Below are positions 47,332 to 59,835 of a stretch of DNA of 64,000 bases, in pieces; within the stretch, counting starts at the first letter, position 1; each line of letters opens with the position of its first letter. The notes under the pieces are model-generated. The model searched no databases. It saw only the letters and a list, made by a program, of their open reading frames with translations, and had not been told where the DNA came from. The position numbers and the translations under genes were made by a program. The stretch is from Pratylenchus scribneri (Eukaryota > Nematoda > Chromadorea > Rhabditida > Pratylenchidae), in contig JAQSEB010000042.1 in NCBI GenBank assembly GCA_030063045.1, positions 1,426,001 through 1,490,000 of the forward strand, given 5' to 3'.

Positions 47332-49204
47332 TTATTCACCTTTTATTGTTTCCATTTTCTCCAATTTTTGTTTGTCTTTGAATATTTTTAAATTTGAACA
47401 ATTTTTGACCAGTTCATTGGCCAAAATTTTGGGCAAACCAAAATGTTGGATTTTTTGTCGAATTTCCCCACTTGATTCCTTTAAAATAAATAAAATTAAT
47501 TAATTAATTAATTAATTTAATTTTTTATTATTTACCAAATTTCTATTATTTTCAATTAATTGATCAACAATTGAATTTTGTGCAATTTTTTCCAAACTCA
47601 ATGGAATATTTTTTATTCGCTGAGTGCAACAAAGCAATTTGAATCGAGAACGTTGTGCAGTGCTGTGAATTAATTCAAATTAATTTTAATAAAATTTATT
47701 ATTGAATTTATTGTATTCTAATTAATTTAGATATGTATAATATAAAATAATATTAATTTTTTGCCCATAAAATTTAATCATTTTAATTCCGTAAAATTAG
47801 TAATTTAATATTATAATAATTAGTGCATTTTGTTACTTAAGTTTTAGGCTATATGCTAGGCAGGTTAAGACTTATATTGGAGCCAAATTTTGTCATATTT
47901 TATGCCTCAAAAATGTTAAATTTTCATCATGAAATATTTGGATAAATTACAATGATTTTACAATTTAATATTAATCAATAATTAATTAATTAAGTATTTA
48001 CCTCGCCACCATTGGTCTGTAAATTTGTGTTTGGCCAATTCCAAAATCCAAATTTTCAATGGCCCATCCCAGCCATTTTCCATTCAGTGCAAATCCCATC
48101 CTCCCATTTGGCCCATCAAAAATGATTCCAACCCGACAGCCGATGCCCTCCACAAATTTGTCGCAAAATTGGTTGCCATTGCCAGAATGATAGAAAATGC
48201 CCTAAATTGAATATTTTGCTTTAAATATTAAATTAATTAATTTCCAACTTTATGTGAAAGGCCGAAACTTTCCAATTGATTCAATTTTTCCGTACATAAT
48301 CCGCCCAATAAATTTGTGAAAAGAAACGGTGTATTCAACAATGCATTCTCTGTTCCAATTCCTTTAAATTAATTAATTAATTAATTAATAATTATTATTA
48401 AAATATCTAAAAAATTACCAAACATCATTGATGAACCAAAAACATCGTTCACTTCCACTTCCCAATAGGCCGTCGTTTTATGGTTCAAATTTAAATTTCC
48501 TTGGACGGCGGCACTTCTAAATACAAAGGCAATATTTCATTCGAGAATATTAAACGAATTTAATTTTTTTTACCCAATTGCGAATTTAGGATGAAATTCG
48601 ACGCCAAAGCCATTCTCGTAGAATTTCATGACATTCGAACCCAGCTGGAAATATTTTTAATTTAATTTATTTTTTAGCATAATTATTATTTGCCCCAAAG
48701 TTTATTTCTTTTATTTTTTAGATCAAAGATACGTTTAATTTCCGCAAATTTTATACCTAATTTATAGTACTTACTTACTAATTAGACAATGGATCAAATA
48801 ATGTGAAAAGCCAAAATTCGAATAATTTCCAATTTTTCGACTTATTATTCTATAATAATTAGTTAAATTTAATTTTCAGAATATTTTTGAAAAAAAAATA
48901 TACTAATAATATAATTTAATATTTCCTCAATATTTCCCAATTTATTTGGATACCCTTGCTCCGCATCGCCAATCCCACTGCCAAGGTTCATCCAATGTTT
49001 TGTCACCAAATATTTCCAAAAGCATTGAATCCAACAACGATGTTCCTCCTTCCATTCTACCCTCTTTTGCTTTTGGCAATGGCCATTTTGTCTTAAATAT
49101 AATTTAATTATCTAAAAATAATAAATAATAATTTTTACCTCATTCCCATCATTTTCGTGCACTCTTTTTCGACTCCTTTCCTCAATCCCATTTATTTTGT
49201 TCAT
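47332..49204 (-). CDS. SPRY/SOCS-box protein, SPSB3-like
   Basis: Substrate-recognition subunit expected to join a Cullin-RING ubiquitin ligase through Elongin. Exons on the minus strand from ATG 49204 (MNKINGIEERSRKRV) to TAA at 47332. After an N-terminal stretch with PWQWDWRCG come the SPRY exons: LGSNVMKFYENGFGVEFHPK, TTAYWEVEVNDVFGSSMMFG, ENALFNTPFLFTNLLGGLC, SFGLSHKGIFYHSGNGNQFC, GIGCRVGIIFDGPNGRMGFA, and IYRPMVARSTAQRSRFKLLC. A C-terminal exon (CTQRIKNIPLSLEKIAQN then SGEIRQKIQHFGLPKILANE) is in the position of a SOCS box. The order and motifs resemble vertebrate SPSB3. It has no signal peptide, so it is an intracellular housekeeping relative rather than a secreted SPRY effector. Confidence 0.8.
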
Positions 49205-49910
49205 TTTTGCCAATATTTCCAAGGAATTCAATGTGACTAGATAATACGCAAAACTGCCAGAAGCCAAAATCTCACTCCAATTACTGACGACGATTCACAT
49301 ATTCACCTTTGTGCCAGTATTGAATTATTTTACAAAATGAATTTGGCTAAGATAATTGAGGGAAAATGGTGAATAAAATCTTAAAATGTTCTTGGTTTTT
49401 ATGAGGCAGCCTGAGGCGTCTCTGCCACATTTTTTTCCAATTTCCTTTCTATTTTGTTATTTTGCTTTTCTCTCTTCAACCATTGGATGAGGAATACGGT
49501 ATCGTGTGAATGGAAATGGAATGTGCGGGAATGAAGAAATGAATGAATGAAAAGAATGCGAATGGGAGCGAATGGTGGGTGGGGGTGGGGTATTGAATGA
49601 ACATCGAAGGCAAAAATATTTTTGGTAGATCTATTTTTAATGCATTTATTTATGGAATCCAAGGATAATTTTATATATTTGGAAGTGGAATAATAATGCA
49701 ATTTGTGGTTATGGTTTGTTCGACCCATATATGTACACAGTTTTTTGCGCATTATATTATTGCACAATTATACATTTTATTTTATTTTTACATTTTTTCT
49801 ATTCTCAAATATGTTTGTTCGCAAACCATAATTTTTTAGATGAAAGTGCAAAGTAAGGTAAATTTCTTGTGAAATTTGAAATTATTTGAAAATATACATA
49901 TTACAGCTAC
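49205..49910. other. No gene recognised
   Basis: Upstream of the SPSB3-like gene. A 122-codon minus frame (49399-49767) has no domain. A G-rich patch lies at 49570-49590. Confidence 0.4.
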
Positions 49911-49914
49911 TTCT

Positions 49915-50235
49915 GAGAATTGGCTAATTCCCTAGAATTAGCTAGGTGCTGGGACTCGAGATTAGGTCATTCGACTCGGCAAGGTCAATTTGCTATATAA
50001 AATTTCAAAATATTATGTGCTTGTTTAGTAATTTCCGCTAGATACCTATGCCGCCTTAGGCGCCCTACCCTCATCAGTTCTAACACTAAACCCTAAACAC
50101 AGGCCTGAAAATGAAATTTCATAGACTAAATCGACAATACCGAATCGAATGAGCCTATTCTCGAGTCTGTAAAACGAATTCCCAAAATTAGCTAGCCCAG
50201 CGCCTAGCTAATTCCCCGGAATTAGCCAATTTCAG
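49915..50235. repeat. Repeat with TTGGCTAATTCC ends, copy 2
   Basis: Ends TTGGCTAATTCCCTAGAATT and GGAATTAGCCAA are inverted. The interior (GGTCATTCGACTCGGCAAGG, TAGATACCTATGCCGCC) matches the kinesin-intron copy at 38525-38885 in inverse orientation. Non-coding MITE-like repeat. Confidence 0.65.
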
Positions 50236-50239
50236 AATT

Positions 50240-52905
50240 AATTTTTGCATATAAATTATAAAATAATTTTATGAAATCCAAAATTATGGTTTAAGGAAAA
50301 TGGCAAATAAAATGAAATGTCATTTATTCGTAAAGCTAAGGAGGGATGACTAGGTGGAAGGCGAAGACGGAGAGAATGCAAAAAGCCGCCCTGGGGGGCC
50401 AAGACTGGAATGAGGCAAATTGTGAGGCCGAGGCGGTCGTCGAGAAGCCGGCCAGACTGAATGGTTGAGAAGGCTTTAGGGAAGGGAGGGATGGAGGAAA
50501 AGCGGCCACAAATGAAATGAAAATCGATGAATTGGCGAATGCTGGGGGTTGGGGATAGAGCCGAGAAAAGGGGTGGTGGAGAGGCGCGTGCACACCGCTT
50601 CTCGAGACCCGAAATGATGAAAGGGTAGAAAGGAGGAGGAGGAGGATTGGGCCAAAAGAAAGAGGGAGAGGGATTGGCCCAACCAGCCAGCACTTATTTT
50701 TATTATTCCATCCGTGCCTCCCCTTCCAGCTGCATTTTCCCTCTCTTCGCTTTTCTTCTTCATCCCTCCATTTTACCGCCTTTCACTCTTCTCGGCTTTC
50801 TGTGCTTCGTGGCGGAGGGTTTCGCCGGTTTTGCCAGCAACCTTTTGATGAAAAGCCGCCATCCTCGGCGCCAGCAATCTCTTTGAGAAAAATGCGGCAA
50901 AATGGAAGGAGAAATGCGGATTGAAGGAAAAGTTTAGAAATTTAGAGCCAGTTTAGTGCCTCTAGGCAAAATGTAGTGTAATGGAAGGCGGCTTTTTATT
51001 TCTTCTCTTATTAAGATTAATGGACAATTTGGAAGGAGTAAAATGGCTTAAAATGGATTTAGTCATTAATGGATTTTATTTAGAATACTATAGCCATATA
51101 TTAAATAAAAATCTTTAAAAATATAGCAAATTAATTCCATTATTTATAAAAAAAAAGTTTGGCAAAATTTGTGCCCCCGAATTTTGTGGTCATACTAAAA
51201 AGAATAAAATATAAATAATGATAATTGAATAAAATTTAGGACCAAAATTTAGGTTTTAAGACCTCTCAGATTTGGATTTAGGCTAGGCTTCAGTCTAGGA
51301 GGATGGCTATTGTGGGCTGCAATTTTCGTTTTTGATGTAGGCCGCAAAATTCGGGGTCCCAAATTCCGATTAACTTATAAAAATCGCCTCAGTCAGAGGA
51401 TTTTACGAAAGTTGCGATGAGTTTTTGGTTGGAAGAAAATGGACGCTCTTGGCAATTGCTGCTTTTCCCGGAAGGATTGATAATCAAGATAGGAAATTGT
51501 GGGTCATTGGGATGAGAAGGATTTAACCGGTCATCCCAGCAGAGGAGGAGGAGCAGATGATGAGGACAAATGTTCCCAGCAGAGGCCAAAATGAGGTTAA
51601 AAGGGGCCAAAAATTGCCAACAACGACGATGTCCAAATGGCGAATGGCCCCAAAGGGATGGGTCTGGCCCTCTGCTGATGAGGAGGGTCGAGAGGATTGG
51701 AAAGAAACGGGACGAGAATGAATTGGATGGGAATTGGGGATTGGGGGAACAGTAAAATGGTTTTGAGGAACATCTGCTACACTCATTTTGGCCGATTGCT
51801 TTTGGTTGTGGGTGTTGTCCGGCAGCAGTAATTTCTCCCTTCAAAATGTCCACTGGGAAATGTGCTCTTCTCAAATGGCCCTAAATTGCATATATTTATG
51901 CACATAGTAAAATAAAACAATGAAAATTTATGAAATGCTGGGAATTATTTTGTTGGAACTTGGAATGAATATATAAAAGAAATTAATTAATATATTTTTA
52001 ATTTTTTAATAGTGGAATGAAATTTAAATACCGGATTATATTTCAAATCAATTTTTCCATTAATATTAGTATTAAATTTAATACAAGTTAATTGATTTAA
52101 ATGAATTGATTAGAGAAAGAATTAGTAGATTTTGCTTGGAAGACAAAAATTATGACCAAAAAAGTGTAGACCAAAATTTGGCAGTTTTGTTATTTGACTA
52201 TAACCTTCGGGGTAATTATGTTTTTGTTCACTGATTTTTATATCAATCTTGGTAGAACGAACTTAAGCACAATGATATAAATTTTTAGCTTAAAAGATGG
52301 CTGACAAGATATTGGCCAATGCTCAAAATTTAATTAGCACTTTTTGAAACTTTCAAAAGGCCTTATCCCTTTATGATCAAAATTTGTTCACAATGTCATT
52401 TCCGTCCTTTGCGTCAATATAATTTCATTTTATTTGAACATCTTTATTAAGTTGATAAAATTGTAATTTATTTTAATATTTGTTTAAAACTTTTTCTGGA
52501 ATAAAAAAAGCTGTACAAATTTCAGTATGAATTTTATTGCCCAGACTTTTCATATTCAAGTTCAGCTCATTTCTGTCCACTTTTTACCCTAACATTCCCA
52601 TATTTCCGAGCCAATATATATTCTGTTCAAATTAATACTAAAATATCAAATTCCCTAAACAAAACTCTTAAAATTAAATTCAAAATTTTTAAAGAAAACT
52701 TTTGTTAAATATTATAAAAAAAATAATTACAAAAATCCTTTTCTGCCAATTTTTTTATTCCAACGGATCTTTTAAGAATCCATTTTTTTGAGGAAATAAA
52801 TAATTGGCCATTAATAATTGTATCAAATTTTTTTAATCTTGATCCAAAATATATCAAAAAAATTCATTTTATTTTTTGCTCCATTTAAAAATATTAATTC
52901 AAGAG
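50240..52905. other. 2.7 kb without a recognised gene; two GC-richer patches
   Basis: Patches at 50330-50900 and 51390-51890 are clearly richer in G+C and hold overlapping long frames on both strands (145 and 161 codons minus; 79 codons plus), but none shows a domain, conserved composition or a credible splice pattern. They may be promoter regions or an undetected lineage-specific gene. The remainder is AT-rich upstream sequence of the GH53 gene. Confidence 0.45.
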
Positions 52906-52906
52906 A

Positions 52907-54828
52907 ATGGCAACATTCCCTATTTTGGTCTACATTTTCCTTCAAATTTTGCATTTTCATTGCCAATTTATATTTGGCCAATTCGTCACTGGGGCCGATG
53001 TGAGTTGGGTGAGTATGCAGGAGAAGAATGGGATCACATTTGTGAATAGTGCCTCACAAAAAACTGATCTTTTTGTGTTGCTCAAAAATTTGAAATTGAA
53101 CGCAGTTCGACTCCGTGTTTGGGTGAATCCTTCGGGCGGATGGTTGGCTTTTTGTTAAATAATTTAATGAATATTCACTTAAAGGAATGATGGAGCCGAC
53201 ACTTTGTACAAAGCGAAGAGAGCGAAAGCCCAAGGCCTTAAAATTATGATTGATTTTCATTATAGCGATAGTTGGGCAGATCCAGGACAGGTACAAAAAT
53301 AATATTTAATTAATTAATTAATTTAAATTCTATCTATAAAAATGAGGCCTTTTTTAAATTTTTTAGACTGTAATCTACAATTTTAAATAAATTATTTATT
53401 AATCAATTTTTATTGTTCAATGCCAAAAAATCAAAAATTCAGGTCAAAAATCCCCAAAAATTCATATAATAAAATTAAAAATTTTGTGAATTTCTCATCC
53501 AAGTTTTGTTTGTTTAACAGCAAAATCCACCTGCAGCATGGAAAAACCACAATTTGGGGCAATTGAATACGGATGTGTACCAACATACGGAGGGCATACT
53601 CAAATATTTGAAACAAAATGGAATCAACGTGGATTGGGTTCAGGTGAATTAAGAGAGGATGACAGGAACTAATTTTCAACAACTGTATTTTGGATTTAAT
53701 TTTGTACAAAATTAATTTATTTCTGAATTATTTAATTTTGCTTTGCCATAAAAATTCATCTATCAAAATTATATTAGGTCGGAAATGAAATCAACGGAGG
53801 AATGCTTTGGCCAATTGGCGATGTTCGGAATAATAAAAATTTTGGCAGTTTGTCACAAATGTTGACAAGCGGATATAATGCGGTAAAAGCGGTCTTCCCA
53901 AATGCAAAGGTCAATTTTAAATTTAATTTAATTAGGATTAATTTTTAAAACAATTAAATTTAGGTGATTGTTCATCTGGCCAAAGGTTTTGACAACAATT
54001 TATTCCAATGGTTCTTTGATGGAATCAAAAATAATGGAGGGGGAAAATATGACATCATTGGAATGTCCCATTACCCAACATTGGATGGGGCAAATGCAAA
54101 TGAATGGCAAACAAAGGCATCCAAAAAATAAATAATTTAATATTTATTAAATTGTTTAGAACAGCCAAATTGGAACAACAATGTCAAATTTGGTGAAAAG
54201 ATATGGAAAGCCGATGATGGTGGTCGAAGTTGGAATGCCATGGGATCAGGCCGCAAATTGCCAAAAAATGATTGCCGATTTGGTCAAAAGAGTGAAGGCA
54301 TTGGGCAAAAATGGATTGGGTTAGTCAAATTTAATTAAATTATTATTATTAATTCACATTTTATTTTAATTTATTTAGGGTTTATAAAATATTTTTCAAT
54401 GTTTTATTATTTTAAATATGCCGAAATTTAAAATTCTTAAATTTTTATTTATTCAAGAATTAAGAATCATTTTCCTTAGATTATAATTAGAGAGAAATGA
54501 ATTTTAGCCAATTATATAAGCCATTGACATCATTTAAATGGGAGAGGTATAGGTCGCATTATAAATTTTGGCAGATCCTTTAAAATATTTGGAATTCCAA
54601 ATTTATCGTTGGAAAAATTTGAAAAAAAATTTCAATACTTTTTCTAATAATATATTATAAAAAATCAGTAAATATAATTTTCAATTTATTTTCCCTAATA
54701 AAATGAATTTGCTTTGAGGTGTTTTCTATTGGGAGCCGCAGGCCTATCCCGGCTATCAAGGCTATAATTGGGGTGCAATGGATAATTCGGGCAAATTTAC
54801 GGTGGCAATGAATGCACTCAAAAATTGA
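52907..54828 (+). CDS. Secreted arabinogalactan endo-beta-1,4-galactanase, GH53
   Basis: Cuts beta-1,4-galactan side chains of plant pectin; secreted into host tissue by plant-parasitic nematodes. Seven exons (52907-53142, 53185-53290, 53521-53643, 53778-53909, 53964-54116, 54160-54319, 54719-54828) total 1020 nt, 339 residues. A signal peptide (PILVYIFLQILHFHCQFIFG) is followed by GADVSW, then LNAVRLRVWVNPSGGWNDG, IMIDFHYSDSWADPGQQNPP, the acid/base Glu in VGNEINGGMLWP, IGMSHYPTLDGAN, the nucleophile Glu in VVEVGMPW, and GVFYWEPQAYPGYQGYNWG. All catalytic landmarks are present and the length is normal. The intron after 54116 has a GC donor (AAG|GCATCC), so the gene has host-like introns although the family is thought to have come from microbes. 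Upstream and downstream neighbours are ordinary nematode sequence. Confidence 0.93.
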
Positions 54829-56060
54829 ATTAAAATGCAAAAGAGAAGAAAATTAGTGAATTAGAAGAATATTAAATTTAAATATTATTAATAAAAAAAA
54901 TTAACTTGTTAATTAATGATAATAATTGATGAATGAATTAATCCGCGAATTTCTGGTAAATAATTATTGAAATTTAAAAATATTGATTAAATTAATTATT
55001 TGATATTCTCCAAATTTATTGGAACAAATTTTACGTATATTTGATTGTAAAACGATGAAAAAAACATCATTTTAGGGTTGACTAATTTTGGGGGTAACTT
55101 AAGATACTTTTGGGAGGAAAAAATCTGGACAGGAATAACTGAAAAGTACCCATTAAATTGGCAATTTGTCTCCTCCTAGAATTGCCAATTCCAATTCTCT
55201 CGGGCTTAATTAATTTATGGCCACCTGCTTTTACTGTTATAGATGAATGCAGTCTAGTCTACAATGGAATTATTAAATTTAATTTAGACTTCATTTTGTG
55301 CCAATGTTTTACTGAGAAATCATTGGGTTGAGCCGTGTTCTTTTAATACTTTGACTTTAATTTCATCATTTTTATAATTTTTTTTTTATCAATGCCACAA
55401 TATTTTTCCAATTATTATTTCTTTAATATTTTTTGTTAATATAAATCGAAATAAAATTTTTAAAAAATAATTTTTAAAAATTTCCTCATTTTTGTTAGGT
55501 AATTATTGCTTTTCTTTCAATTCAAAATTTATTCCTGTATTGGATTTAAATGCAAAAATGAACTCATTAAAATTTAGGTGGGCTAAGTGTGAGTCTCACT
55601 TAAATTTGGGTTCATTTTTATGTGCAAATTGTAAATTTAATGGCGCCAAAATACAAAATTGCTGAATTATAATTGTTTATAATATTTTTACTTCCTCCTT
55701 TTTTTCATCTTTACCGTCAAATTATTAAATCTTTTCATTTGAATGAAATCTTCTCCTCATTTTTGTCAAAATCGCCTTCATAAATCTAGAGCGGAATAAA
55801 AAATTTACTTATAAAAGTCCCTCTCATGATGATGAATAACCCATACAAATTTTTATAATTCTTTTGGCATTGGCATCATTCGCCTATTGTCTGGGAGAGA
55901 AAATTATAGCCTCACTTTTTTAAATTAATTAAATTTATGCGAAAATTTTTATTTTTTATATAATCACAGAAAAACAGAATGAAAGAATATATTCGATTAA
56001 AATACAATTTTAAATAGTCATATAATTTTATTCCATTATTTTTTATCATCATTTTTAGCC
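54829..56060. other. Intergenic, no gene recognised
   Basis: AT-rich sequence between the GH53 gene and the 7TM receptor gene; no exon-like frames or named repeats. Confidence 0.5.
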
Positions 56061-56068
56061 AATAAAAT

Positions 56069-59000
56069 ATGGACAAAATCACCTATGCATATGTGATTGG
56101 TTTCGAATTTGCATTCAGCCTAACCCTCCACATTGTTGCCCTTTTTAAAATGTGCAAAATATTGAGAAAATTTATTGACAAAAAATTCTTCACACAAATG
56201 TGCCCAAAAGTGAGCATTTTCCTAATTTATTTGCTCATTTCTTGGTTGTTGACTTCACTTTCCTATATTCCAAAAGAAATTTACATTTTATGCGTTTGGC
56301 GGCCAGTCGGTTTGTTTATTTTTGTTATTGGTCAATTTATTCAATTAACTTTTTGTAATTTTAATTACTGTTATTTGGATATAATTTTAAGAAAATTGAA
56401 AAATCATTCCATGATATATAGGATTTTCTTATAAAAAATTGTACATTCGCTATAATTTATTAATAAATTAAAAATGTTAAAATGAATAAAATTAATTGAA
56501 ATTTTTTGTTAAATTATAATTTTGAATCATTTTAATTAATTTGCCAACAAATCGTTGAATTTATCCAAATTTTTGTTATGAAAATTAACATTTTTTGAGG
56601 CGGCAATATTTCGTATATAAAATCCTCTCTTACCTAAACCATAGCCCTTATCTGAACACATACATATTATTATGGCTGCCAATGCCAATGCCAATAATGC
56701 CTAAAGGGCCTTTCCTATTCATCCTACTGTACCCCCACTTTGTCCATACCATAATCGCCTGTCCGTAACTCTATCAATCAAATATTGCCCCAATCTACCT
56801 TTTTAAATAAACCCTTTTTCCTCTCCTATTACTTTTTCCCCTTCACATTATTATCAAATTTTCCAGCCCAAATAACTTTAGCCCTGGATTAAGACTACAT
56901 AATAATGGCTAATTTATATGGTCCTCAAAAGTAGATTTTTCGGAATAATTTTATGGGTCAATTAATTTCTTTATTTTACAAATTTACAGAAAATCTCCGC
57001 AATGGACATTTCATTTTTTGGAGTTTTATGCCAAGTTTATGCCAATATTCCACTGTTCCCGTTTGTGTCCTCTTCCTCAGCATCGATCGAATTCTCACAA
57101 TTCAATTCAATATTCGGTACCAATACAATCGGATTGCCCGTCGAATTCTTCTTTTTTCCTTGGCTATTTTGATCGCGATTATTTGGGTATCCAATTTTAT
57201 GGCATTCATGAATCGATTGGAGAATATTCAAACAAAGACGGGTAAATATTTAATAAAAAATTAAGGATTAGTGCATTTTAAAATTCTTTTCTATGTATGA
57301 ATTTGGTAATTTTTATGGAAATTTAAAAAATTTTAATAAAAAAATTGCATAATTTATAAATTTTTACGGTTGTGGTCATTTCCGACTCAGCGATTTTGAC
57401 GAAAGCCAATTAACCAATTTAGTAGTAAAAGTATTGGCTATTCATTGGTATATTGAAAATCCAAAATGGTAAAGTTTTGGTCAAGTTATGGCCATAATTT
57501 CAAAAATAAAACCGATTTTCCACATTTTTGGCCAAAATTAGGCTAAAATTTTACTGTTCTGGATTATCAATATACTAGTAATAGATAGCCAATACTCTAG
57601 TAGGGCTATTAAATGCAATTTAAACCATTTAAATTAGTTAATTGGCCGATGATGAGCTGCCTCTCATCAAAATCGCTGAAAGACAGAAATGTCCCTATAT
57701 AAAAAGTCAAATTTTTCATAAATTGAATTTCTACGATATATATATTGTAGATTGTTGGACATTCACATGTTTGGTCGGCAATGGTGGAATGAATTTTTAT
57801 CTATTTTCTCGAATTGCCATTGCCATTCCAAATTGCATTGCTGCCATTTTATTCCTTTGGATTCTTTGCCGAATGAATAAACGCGAAATGGCATTGAAAA
57901 ATGCAACACAAAATTCGATGCAAATTCGATTAAGGACACGTGCAAATCGATATGTGAATAAATAGTGATTTTTTGAATAATTATTTGTGTTTATTGCAGA
58001 ATAATTTGATAACAATTTGGGCAATTTTCAGTGAATTTTTGCTCAATTTTGTGCCATATTTTTTGCCACTAATCATCCAAATGGTAAATATATGGATATT
58101 TTAAATTTATTATAAATTAGTCCTAACTCCTAATCTAGCGCTAAAATGGTTTGGGTCAAGAGCTGATCATAAACTCTCGTCCCGGGCCTTCGCCGGAGAC
58201 CTAATAAGTCCCACAGTGGCCCAATAAACGGGATAGGGATAAAAGGGACCCGACTTTAAATTTTTTTTTATTAATTGTGCCCGAAAATGTGAAAATAATG
58301 TGAAGGCGAGAGGCATTAGAAGAGGAAAAAGGGAGGATTTAAAAATTTAGATTGAGGCAATATTTGATTGGATAGGCTGACGGGGCGATTCTACAAAAAG
58401 TAGGGGGACAGTAAGACAAATAGGAAAGGCCCATATAGGCATTTTTGACAGTGAATTATTAATTGAGAAATTGATTTATATTATACAATATGTAATTCCT
58501 TCGCTTGAGCCTTGATTCTAAATAAAATATAATATAAATTCCACTGTAAATTTCCCACAGTTTACCGGAATTAACATTGTGGCCAATGTCGGCGTTTTTG
58601 CTTCGATGCTTTCCGCCGTCGAAGGCCTCATTTTTGTTTGCATTTATTCGCGCGTTTTACATCAAATTGACCGAAATTCACTGACCACAACCCAAATTAA
58701 TCCAAAAACAGTGGCACAGATTAGAAATGAAATTCAAACGGGCAAAATTCATGGTAAAATGATTACATAAATATTTTGGGGATTAAATTGCCTAAAGAAA
58801 AATTTGAATTGGACAGTGAAATTTATGTAAATTTGTAATCAATTTTTTTATTCACAAACAATGATTTCATTGTTAGGAAAAAACTGTATAAATGAATTCA
58901 TAGATATTGATTTAACAAATAATTTTTAACCTCTCTTTCCATTGCGGTCCGCCACATAGTTTTAAATATTCATGTTATTCAAGAATTGAATTTTTGTGTG

Positions 59001-59412
59001 CTAACAATGATTTAAAACATTTAAGTAAATTCATAGGGTACTTATCGGTTATCCAGGAGCCAGGACCAGATTTATTCCCCTAATAAATTACCTTAAACTA
59101 CCACAAAAATTTGTCAACTCTAAAATCACCTAAAATCATGTTTCATCGTTTTATAATCAAATATGAGTAATAGAATAAGAATTTAAAAAAAAATCAGGTC
59201 CTGGATAATAACCGATCAATACCATTCATAGATATTGAATTAAAATCTTCTCCATTGAGATCTCTGCCAAATGGAATTTGGTTTCTTTTTAAATATTCAT
59301 GTTTTTAGTGATGGTACAAACGACTCGAAGTAGTGGCAATTTAATTGGTCCAATCCCAACAATAAATGTTGCTGCTGCTGCTGCTCGTGTGCAAATGTCG
59401 GCCATAAATTGA
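56069..59412 (+). CDS. Nematode serpentine 7TM receptor
   Basis: Probable chemosensory G-protein-coupled receptor. ATG 56069 follows an acceptor (TTTTTAG). Exon 1 gives TM1 (YVIGFEFAFSLTLHIVALF) and TM2 (VSIFLIYLLISWLLTSLSYI); its donor is uncertain, since reading on reaches a stop at 56434. The exon at about 56993 gives TM3 with the family-typical CVLFLSIDRILTIQFNIRYQ and TM4 (RILLFSLAILIAIIWVSNF). Next come an extracellular loop with Cys residues (CPYIKSQIF, DCWTFTCLVG), TM5 (IAIAIPNCIAAILFLWIL), a basic loop, TM6 (WAIFSEFLLNFVPYFLPLII), TM7 (NVGVFASMLSAVEGLIFVCI) and a tail ending VQMSAIN. The DRY-like position reads DRI, as in many nematode receptors. The subfamily (srx-, srw- or srbc-like) is not resolved. 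Introns carry two dispersed repeats and a foldback. Confidence 0.7.
56676..56905 (-). repeat. Dispersed repeat family, copy 4 (7TM receptor intron)
   Basis: CCTATTCATCCTACTGTACC, AATCGCCTGTCCGTAAC, TATCAATCAAATATTGCCCC and CCTTTTTCCTCTCC in the same order as copies 1 and 2. Confidence 0.75.
57431..57598. mobile_element. Small foldback in a 7TM receptor intron
   Basis: GTATTGGCTATTCATTGGTA ... at 57431 pairs with the complement near 57598 (AGTAATAGATAGCCAATAC), with inner arms ATCCAAAATGGTAAAG and TTTACTGTTCTGGAT. About 50-bp arms. Related to the kinesin-intron foldback at 37719. Confidence 0.6.
58115..58455 (+). repeat. Dispersed repeat family, copy 5 (7TM receptor intron)
   Basis: Most complete plus-strand copy, from CCTAACTCCTAATCTAGCGC to TTTTTGACAGTG, sharing GCTAAAATGGTT, GCCCGAAAATGTGA and GAGGCAATATTTGATTGGAT with copy 3. 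Confidence 0.75.
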
Positions 59413-59704
59413 TTAAAAAATAACATTTTTATTTTGTACATTTGATCACATCATAGTTTACTACATTTTGTATTTGTTAAATATTATCACTTATTATTAT
59501 ATATTTTGGTACCCTCAAACGATTAAGATGGCAAATGAAATATCTGAGTGGAATGAAGTAGAAGATACTTTTGGCTTTCCAATCATCTATATGTATTCGC
59601 TTTTGCGATAAATTATTTACTCCACAAACAGTTACTTAAATGGTGATATTGACTTAACCATTTCCAAGGAAATCCATATAGCTTTAACAAAAAGTTAAAT
59701 GTCT

Positions 59705-59835
59705 TCTCGGCAATTGTCAATACCAATAATGCCTAAGGACCTTTCCTATTCATACTAATTCTACTGCACTTCCACTCGCTTTTTGTCTAATCGCCTGTAC
59801 CGTAGCCCTATCCATCAAATATTGCCTCAAAGGCA
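59705..59835 (-). repeat. Dispersed repeat family, copy 6, truncated
   Basis: Contains AATACCAATAATGCC, CCTTTCCTATTCATACT, AATCGCCTGTACCGTAGCCC and CATCAAATATTGCCTC, then stops abruptly. Confidence 0.7.

Noticed and set aside
50256..51874. Long minus-strand frames (145 and 161 codons)
   Set aside because: They overlap frames on the other strand in GC-richer DNA, and show no domain or splice signals; kept only as an unresolved region.
56424..56434. Stop codon after 7TM exon 1, suggesting a separate three-helix protein
   Set aside because: The downstream exons supply exactly the missing TM3-TM7 of the same receptor type, so an earlier unrecognised donor is more likely.
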